A DNA stretch of 7,432 nucleotides from Candidatus Omnitrophota bacterium (lineage in GTDB: Bacteria > Omnitrophota > Koll11 > Gygaellales > JAHJCI01), in the NCBI GenBank assembly GCA_030622705.1, contig JAUXFU010000037.1, forward strand, positions 1 to 7,432. The letters run 5' to 3'. The notes beneath the pieces are model-generated. The model ran no database searches, was not told the DNA's origin, and worked only from the letters and a program-made list of their open reading frames with translations. Positions within the stretch are counted from its first letter, which is position 1; each line of letters opens with the position of its first letter. Positions 1 to 4,838 of the stretch are shown one piece after another. The position numbers and the translations under genes were made by a program.

Positions 1-1
1 T

Positions 2-284
2 ATGCTTGAGAACAACATCCCTCATAATCTCAGCTTTATTTACGCAGAAGACGGGACAACCAGGGAATTAATCTATCCTAAGGAGGAATGGATAATAACC
101 GACTTCCCGCCTGTTGAAACAGGCATAGGCATTGGGGCAATGGATGCATCCGGATACCTGATGATTAATGAGCAGAAGGCATTCAATCTTATGAAGCAGA
201 ATCCAAAGCAGACAGCAGAGACCTATGCTAAGGCATTAAGAGAAAAGGCCTCAAATCACCTCTGGAGGTCACCGTTGGATGAGG
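2..284 (+). other. Unrecognised N-terminal (or interior) module of ORF A
   Basis: Residues 1-95 have a beta-like start with a charged stretch ending in IYPKEEW, then a glycine-rich GIGIGAMDASGY segment and a helical tail. It ends in a charged linker just before the 43-bp repeat. I do not recognise the family. It may be only the last part of a larger domain lying upstream of the window. Confidence 0.4.
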
Positions 285-3200
285 TTGAAGAAAAAGAGGA
301 TAAAACTCAAACAGATTCGGTTCCTGCCACATTTCAGGCTGACGGTGAGAGAGAAAGAGAAAAAGAATCTTTCTGTGATGTGATGGGGATGGTTAAGGAT
401 GTTCGAGAGCTTCTAAAATTTACTGGAGGAAATTTTGATACTGCAAAAGAAAGATTCAGGGAATTTATGTTATCTATAAATGATCTTGATGAGAGTCAAC
501 TTGCCGACAATGGTAAAAGGATTATAAATGATACCGTTGAACATACATTTAGAATGCTTGAGAATACAGAGAGACTTAACAGTAACAAGGTTCACTTTAG
601 TAAAAATAAAGAAACATGGGTTGGTTTTGGGAGATTATCAATGTCTATGAATGAAGAAGAGACAGAAAAGAATCTTGATAGAATAAAAAAGTTATTGAAA
701 GGAGAAGAAGCAATTGTTATAGCTGTCACAATACTTTTTCATGATATTGGTAAGTATAAGGAATATCAAGGGATGGGTTCACATGAAGAGCAGAGTTTTA
801 ACCTTTTGAAAGAATATCAGATTCTGGAATCTTTTAGTTTATTATTAGAAGAAGAAAAGCAGTTTATCTCGTTGTGGATAAAATATCATTTATTGTATGG
901 ATTAATATTCACCGGGGAATGGTCAATGCTTAAACTCATAGAGATTTTAGAAGTAAGCGAAGTGAAAAGGTTATTAGTTTCGGAAGAGGATGATAGCAGG
1001 TTCGATAAGCAAAAACTACTGAGATTCATTGCCGGTCTAATTATCATTTCACTCATTGATCTCTCTGGTTATGGAGCCGCAGGTTATTTAACAAACACAA
1101 AGGTAAACGACTCATTTGCTAATTTAGAGATGATTGAGAAGGTTTTTGAAAATAGCGAAGGGAAAATTGATAATATCTTGAAAGCATTAGGAAAGACAGG
1201 ACAAGATGACGTTATAAAGAGACTTGCACATATAACAATGATATCCGATACAAATCTTGACCGCTACGGAATAGAGTTTTATCAATCTAAGGTACAAGAT
1301 ACAGTGAGAGAATTAGGCACCAAGGGCATTATAAAACAAGATGAATGGCAGGAACTTTCAACTTGTATCAATCGTATACAGATACGCCATGCGGTATACA
1401 CGTTGAACGCTATCGCTTGGTTACTTAAAGCTGAAGAAATAGAAAGGGAAGGACAGCAAGAGGAATTGCTAAACAGAGCAAAAGATATAAAGGAAAGCTA
1501 TGAAATAAACGCAAATTTCTTTAAAGCGCTTATTTATATAATGGCAAAAGCAGCGGATAAATTTAATGATAAAAGTGAACTCATTGATTTGGAATTTCTT
1601 GGGCCCAATGGCGAACCTTTAGATAAGTCCGTGAATATTAGTGAAATAAGATTGGATTTTAATCAGGTGATATCACAGGCTTGCGGTTTAGGTGAGTTTA
1701 ATGATAAATTTTACTTTATAAATGAGAACAATGAGAAAATACGAAACAGCCCGGCTATTTATAAAAAAGGTAATAATACATTAATTGTGGAGTTCATTGA
1801 AATTCATACCATGGATGGCATTGAAGAAGAAGAGGATAAAACTCAAACAGATTCGGTTCCTGCTTTGGAGATAGGCAGCCTGATAGCTGTGGTTACTATT
1901 TTACAAGAAGCAGTAACCAGTAATCTTAATCTATTGCAGGCAGCCGCAGACCTTATTATGAATCTGCATAGCTTAGAGTTTATTAGCCTGGGGTTAATAG
2001 TCGTATGGGTGGTGGGGATGGTTAAGTTGGATTTCCTTCAGGATTCAGTTAAAAATATCTTCAGGCAATATGGAGTAGATATCCCAGCTAAAGTTAGTTT
2101 AGGTGAATTTGTTAGATTGACAAAAGGAATCAAAGAAGAGAAAATTATGGAACAATCTGGTTTAGTAAGGGAGCCTTCTGGAGAAGTTATTGATTTAACC
2201 AATTTCGGCATAGGCCCAAATGCAATAACTCGGGAGGTAACTGTGGCTGACTCCCTGGGACTCCATGCTAAAAATACTATACAGATTGTAAATTTAATAA
2301 ATAAAATAACTGACACAAAAGTTATATTCAGAAAAGGGAGTAAGATTGCTGAAGGAAATGTCAGAAGTGAATTAATTAGATTGGGTGTTGGAGCAGGGGA
2401 AACGATAGAAATAATTGCAGAGGGTAAAGAGGCAGAAGAGACACTGGAAAACTTAGCGAGACTTCTTGAAACCGAACTGCCTCTTGAACGGGAGATTCCT
2501 GCTAAAAAGGTAACAGTTGCAGCTAAGAAACAACCTTCAGTTATAATCGGAACACCAGCTTGGCGTGGTAAAGCTAGTGCAAGAGTAGTTGTGGCAAAGA
2601 AGGTAAGTGATTTACCAGAAAGCGATGAATCATCTTATATTCTGGTATGCCTCACTGGAAACAAGACTCAATCAGAGATATTCCTGGGAGCATTAGATAG
2701 AGGAAACATTGTTGGTTTAGTTATTGTTATCGGTGAAAAAATTTGCCATCTCGCAAAATTAGCAAGAGAGGCAGATATTCCTTGTGTAGCAGGTGTTGAA
2801 GAAAAACAAATGAGATTCTTAAAAAATGGGATAAATGCATTATTAGATGCAACCCAGGGTCAAATAACTTTAGTTGATGTAGAGGATAAAGCCTCCGCCC
2901 GCACCCGTCCAGGCAAAGCCACGCCTACGCAAAGAGAGATAGCTCAGGCATTTAGGGGAATAAAACTCTCTGAGCTTGATGTAGTAGATAATGTATTTAT
3001 AAACTCAGCAGTCAAGGCCTTAGATACAATCGAAGAGTATAAGATAGCAAGATTTTTACAGGAGTTATCCTCTAAACAACATGTCCGTGCGCCACCGCAG
3101 GAGTTATTAGACAACAATCCTGCTTTAAAAGATATCTTTGAGCGGGTCTTTGGTTTAGTTTATCTTGATAAAGACGGCCAGCTCTGGATAGTTATAGCCC

Positions 3201-3580
3201 CTGATATCTTAAAAGCAACCCATCCCGAATTTATTCCTACCTTTATCCACGAGTCAGTTGAGGCATTCTTAAGAACCCAAGGATTAAGTATAGAAGAGGC
3301 GTATAGAGAAGCAGAGATAGCTGAGTTTGCAGCTCAATCCATTCTTACATGGTCACTACGTTCACCGATGGAGCGAGATGACGAAGAAATGAATGGTCTA
3401 CCTTATATATCCAATCCAGATGTCGAATTCCATTCTTTTGCTATTCTTCTCTTTGCCCTTTTCTTTGCTCTATCTCTCGATATTTTCTTTGATTTGGGTA
3501 CGGTTGTAGGTATTTTTAACGAGTTTACCTGCGATAGGGCTGGCATTGCTTGTGGTTTCTCTGGGGATGGTGAAGGCTGA
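2..3580 (+). CDS. Giant multidomain protein: HD hydrolase, HPr, swivelling domain (5' end probably outside window)
   Basis: This frame is open from the window edge to a TGA at 3578-3580, giving 1192 codons if the ATG at position 2 is used. Only one base precedes that ATG, so neither a ribosome binding site nor an upstream stop can be seen, and the true start is probably further 5'. Domains in order: unrecognised piece (residues 1-95), HD domain (about 170-360), uncharacterised region (360-607), hydrophobic linker ending GMVK (624-675), HPr-like domain (743-826), phosphohistidine swivelling domain (844-959), ASAR linker (960-967), IHE module (about 979-1139), hydrophobic segment (1146-1167). 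No family I know has this order. The last 20 or so residues, after about residue 1170, look non-native (Cys/Gly/Asp-rich), while an adjacent frame continues the hydrophobic pattern. This suggests a frameshift into the downstream gene. The coding assignment is secure; the role of the whole chain is unknown. Confidence 0.9.
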   Translation: MLENNIPHNLSFIYAEDGTTRELIYPKEEWIITDFPPVETGIGIGAMDASGYLMINEQKAFNLMKQNPKQTAETYAKALREKASNHLWRSPLDEVEEKEDKTQTDSVPATFQADGEREREKESFCDVMGMVKDVRELLKFTGGNFDTAKERFREFMLSINDLDESQLADNGKRIINDTVEHTFRMLENTERLNSNKVHFSKNKETWVGFGRLSMSMNEEETEKNLDRIKKLLKGEEAIVIAVTILFHDIGKYKEYQGMGSHEEQSFNLLKEYQILESFSLLLEEEKQFISLWIKYHLLYGLIFTGEWSMLKLIEILEVSEVKRLLVSEEDDSRFDKQKLLRFIAGLIIISLIDLSGYGAAGYLTNTKVNDSFANLEMIEKVFENSEGKIDNILKALGKTGQDDVIKRLAHITMISDTNLDRYGIEFYQSKVQDTVRELGTKGIIKQDEWQELSTCINRIQIRHAVYTLNAIAWLLKAEEIEREGQQEELLNRAKDIKESYEINANFFKALIYIMAKAADKFNDKSELIDLEFLGPNGEPLDKSVNISEIRLDFNQVISQACGLGEFNDKFYFINENNEKIRNSPAIYKKGNNTLIVEFIEIHTMDGIEEEEDKTQTDSVPALEIGSLIAVVTILQEAVTSNLNLLQAAADLIMNLHSLEFISLGLIVVWVVGMVKLDFLQDSVKNIFRQYGVDIPAKVSLGEFVRLTKGIKEEKIMEQSGLVREPSGEVIDLTNFGIGPNAITREVTVADSLGLHAKNTIQIVNLINKITDTKVIFRKGSKIAEGNVRSELIRLGVGAGETIEIIAEGKEAEETLENLARLLETELPLEREIPAKKVTVAAKKQPSVIIGTPAWRGKASARVVVAKKVSDLPESDESSYILVCLTGNKTQSEIFLGALDRGNIVGLVIVIGEKICHLAKLAREADIPCVAGVEEKQMRFLKNGINALLDATQGQITLVDVEDKASARTRPGKATPTQREIAQAFRGIKLSELDVVDNVFINSAVKALDTIEEYKIARFLQELSSKQHVRAPPQELLDNNPALKDIFERVFGLVYLDKDGQLWIVIAPDILKATHPEFIPTFIHESVEAFLRTQGLSIEEAYREAEIAEFAAQSILTWSLRSPMERDDEEMNGLPYISNPDVEFHSFAILLFALFFALSLDIFFDLGTVVGIFNEFTCDRAGIACGFSGDGEG
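285..327 (+). repeat. 43-bp direct repeat, copy 1 (in-frame DKTQTDSVPA linker)
   Basis: These 43 bases match 1821-1863 at 42 of 43 positions; the only difference is A at 293 versus G at 1829. The copies are 1536 bp apart, exactly 512 codons, so both are read in the same frame and encode an acidic stretch followed by EDKTQTDSVPA. Flanking bases are unrelated. This copy precedes the HD block and is followed 58 bases later by a GMVK box with no clear membrane helix between. Confidence 0.95.
384..397 (+). repeat. GMVK box 1 (14-bp core)
   Basis: TGGGGATGGTTAAG encodes G129-M130-V131-K132, just before the HD block. The same 14-bp core, with two variable positions, recurs at 2013, 3562 and 5551, each time at a domain border. 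Unlike the other three, this copy is preceded by a charged and not a hydrophobic stretch. Confidence 0.7.
500..1090 (+). other. HD phosphohydrolase-like domain (GlnD-HD-like)
   Basis: The expected metal ligands can all be seen: H181 in VEHTFRMLE, the H247-D248 pair in LFHDIGK, and D353 in SLIDLSG. Extra histidines that fit the fold are H261 in GSHEEQS and H296 in IKYHLLYG. The order and spacing (EHT.R.LE, LFHDIGK, HSE-like, R/K-x-HLL, D-hydrophobic) resemble the HD domain of the GlnD/PII-uridylyltransferase family, where it removes UMP from a protein. No nucleotidyltransferase GS...DxD domain is visible here, so only hydrolase activity can be proposed, and its substrate is unknown. The domain lies inside the cassette bounded by the 43-bp repeats and is AT-rich (17 of 60 bases are G/C at 421-480). 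Confidence 0.75.
1091..1820 (+). other. Uncharacterised helical then beta-rich region after the HD domain
   Basis: Residues about 364-607. The first two thirds are charged and helical (KIDNILKAL, later AEEIEREGQQEELLNRAKD). The last part (about 540-606) looks beta-rich, with aromatic strands such as KFYFINENNEK and a TLIVEFIEIHT end. I recognise no catalytic motif. It completes the block that lies between the two copies of the 43-bp repeat, so it may have travelled together with the HD domain. Confidence 0.4.
1821..1863 (+). repeat. 43-bp direct repeat, copy 2 (in-frame DKTQTDSVPA linker)
   Basis: Second copy of the repeat at 285-327, with one mismatch (G at 1829). It follows the HD-containing block and opens the linker that leads to the hydrophobic segment and GMVK box 2. 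Recombination between the two copies would remove 1536 bp, exactly 512 codons, without disturbing the frame. Confidence 0.95.
1871..2026 (+). other. Hydrophobic linker with two helices, ending in GMVK box 2
   Basis: Residues 624-638 (IGSLIAVVTILQ...) and 658-673 (LEFISLGLIVVWVVGM) are hydrophobic, separated by a helical stretch without lysine or arginine. The segment ends at GMVK (residues 672-675; DNA core 2013-2026, identical over 14 bp to box 1). The second helix is a credible membrane span; the first is borderline. If both cross the membrane they form a hairpin that leaves the HD and HPr domains on the same side. Confidence 0.6.
2225..2485 (+). other. HPr-like phosphocarrier domain
   Basis: Residues about 743-829 follow the HPr pattern: a strand (REVTVADSLGLHAK), then RSELIRLGVGAGETIEIIAEG and a C-terminal helix. 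H755 in GLHAKN matches the phosphorylated His15 of HPr. S789 in VRSELIRLGV sits at the place of regulatory Ser46, 34 residues after the histidine compared with 31 in HPr, so about three extra residues are present. The usual Arg17-Pro18 after the active histidine are Lys and Asn here. HPr normally receives phosphate from enzyme I in the cytoplasm. Here it is joined directly to an enzyme-I-type swivelling domain. Confidence 0.85.
2531..2878 (+). other. PEP-utilising enzyme mobile (phosphohistidine swivelling) domain
   Basis: Residues 844-959. The start IIGTPAWRGKASARVVVAK matches the opening 'G.p.s.G.a.G.v' pattern of these domains, and GEKICHLAKLAREADIPCVAGV matches the signature G-x-x-S/T-x-H-x-A-x-x-A-R-x-x-x-I-P-x-V-x-G. 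H916 is the predicted phosphohistidine; the usual Thr-Ser before it is Ile-Cys. In enzyme I, PPDK and PEP synthase this domain carries phosphate between a PEP-binding barrel and an acceptor. Neither that barrel nor an ATP-grasp domain is in the window, so the phosphate source must be another part of the chain or another protein. Confidence 0.85.
2879..2935 (+). other. VxDxASAR linker 1, C-rich
   Basis: Residues 960-967 read VEDKASAR and are followed by a basic, proline-containing stretch (TRPGKATPTQ). The DNA at 2891-2930 has 30 G/C and 21 C in 40 bases, unlike the AT-rich, purine-rich flanks (13 G/C at 2831-2870). A matching V-G-D-P-A-S-A-R linker lies in ORF B at 4842-4865, also between a catalytic domain and an IHE module. 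Confidence 0.6.
2936..3420 (+). other. IHE module 1 (degenerate metallopeptidase-like)
   Basis: Residues about 979-1139. A helical lead-in is followed by a beta hairpin (GLVYLDKDGQLWIVIAP), then the helix FIPTFIHESVEAFL with H1083-E1084, and a further acidic helix (IEEAYREAEIAEFAAQ). A hairpin followed by an HE helix and a distal glutamate helix is the layout of zinc metallopeptidases, but the second histidine of HExxH is missing (HESVE here). A second module of the same plan is in ORF B. Whether it binds zinc or cleaves anything is unknown; it may be a structural relic. Confidence 0.45.
3437..3578 (+). other. Hydrophobic hairpin split between two frames, GMVK box 3
   Basis: The first hydrophobic half (FAILLFALFFALSLDIFF) is read in ORF A at 3437-3490. 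The second half (LPAIGLALLVVSLGMVKA) is read only in the frame of ORF B, at 3525-3578, ending in the 14-bp GMVK core at 3562-3575. Read together they reproduce the two-helix plus GMVK linker seen at 1871-2026 and 5424-5567. A frame change between about 3507 and 3525 is needed to join them; a T5 run at 3513-3517 lies in that interval. Confidence 0.65.
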
Positions 3581-3602
3581 TACAAACATACAGCGTCGAG
3601 AG

Positions 3603-4838
3603 ATGAATATACTTGTTCTTCCCAAGTTGCTGCCGAGAGCCGACGTAATAGGGGGGCCTATCCTTATTTATCACAGAATTAAGAATCTTTCAGCCATGGG
3701 ACATAAAATAACCCTGATTGCCCCGGTTTACGATGAAAAGGACAGGAAGGATAAGAGCCTTGAGTCTTTCTGCGAAGAGATTATTCCTATTGAATCGAGT
3801 GGGAAAAGAAGCGATGAAGAAATAGAGCGACTTTACAAGAAATTGAATAGACCAAAGATGTTTCTTACAGGAGACGGTGGATACAATGAAGGGATTGAAC
3901 AGGCGTTACTGTCAACACTCAGAGAGGGGGGTAAGGATAACAAGCCTTTTGATGCCGTGATTGCGGAATACTCAATGATGGGACAGTACTTGGAGGCAAA
4001 TCGTAATAAAATTCCCAAGGATACATTGAGAATTATTTCGGTTCATGAATGCTATACAAAGGCATTTGAACTGAGGGCGGAAAAAGGAGAAGATATAAGC
4101 GAGGAAACCATAAGAGAATTGTCCAATTATGAATTCAAGATGTATGCTTCGGCTGATAGGATTTTAACCTTAACCAGAGAAGATGGTAAATTTATCGTGG
4201 GATATGTGCCCAAGCTTAAGCTAAAGGAAAAAATCAGAGTGGTGCCGCATGGGGTGGATACAGATTTTTACAGCCCGAGGAAGTATAGATTTTGGAAAAA
4301 GAGAACAAAAAACATTCTATATCTGGGGAATTTCCAGCATTACCCAAATGTTGATGCAGTGAAAAATTTTATCTATAAGTGCTGGGATAAGGTTTTAGAA
4401 GATGTCCCTGATGCAAAATTTTATGCAATCGGATTCAATCCTTCCCCAGAATTGCTTAAATTGAGAAGAAACAACGTGATTATACAGCCGGTATTAGGCA
4501 CGAGGAACATCCGTCGATGCTATTGGAAAAGTGATATTCTTGTAGCTCCCATTGAACTGGGCACGGGCTTCAGGGGGAAACTGTTGGAAGCTATGGCTTG
4601 CGGGGTGCCGGTTGTTGCCACAAATTTGGCTACCTTTGGAATAGACCCTATACATAGAAGGAATATGTTCGTCACAGATGACTACAAAGCCTTCTCCAAA
4701 TATGTGGTTAATCTCTTGAAAGATAAGGAATTGAGAAAGCGGATTTCCCGCCATGCACTTGTGCGTGCAAGGGAGTTCGACCACAAAAATGCCGCTAGGA
4801 AATTAGAGAAGGTTATAAGCGAAGCAAGAAGAACATCA
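3603..4838 (+). other. GT-B glycosyltransferase domain, GT4-like
   Basis: Residues 1-412. The N-terminal half has the Rossmann start MNILVLPKLLPRADVIGGP and a SVHECY segment typical of family 4. The C-terminal half opens with VVPHGVDTDFYSP (from residue 213), continues with YLGNFQHYPNVDAVKNF (from 240), and carries the donor-binding signature GTGFRGKLLEAMACGVPVV (from 320, with K326 and E329). Such enzymes transfer a sugar from a nucleotide donor to an acceptor and keep the configuration. The GNFQHYPN and P-E-L-G-T-G pattern resembles the Glyco_trans_1_4 group often used for surface polysaccharides. Sugar and acceptor cannot be told from sequence. Parts are clearly GC-richer than the HD block (37 of 60 bases G/C at 4561-4620). 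Confidence 0.85.

Noticed and set aside
79..90. Strong Shine-Dalgarno-like TAAGGAGG followed by ATG at 88
   Set aside because: The ATG is out of frame with ORF A and meets a stop after nine codons; the bases simply encode Y-P-K-E-E-W.
2038..2316. Minus-strand open frame of 92 codons across the HPr region
   Set aside because: It is the shadow of a well-supported plus-strand HPr domain; no family resemblance or start signal was seen.
3403..3585. Minus-strand 60-codon open frame with a basic composition near the ORF A/B junction
   Set aside because: It is the complement of hydrophobic helix codons, which commonly gives K/R-rich antisense frames; no start signal.
3581..3602. Possible promoter or terminator in the gap between ORF A and ORF B
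   Set aside because: Only 22 bases, with no hairpin, T-run or -10/-35-like pair.
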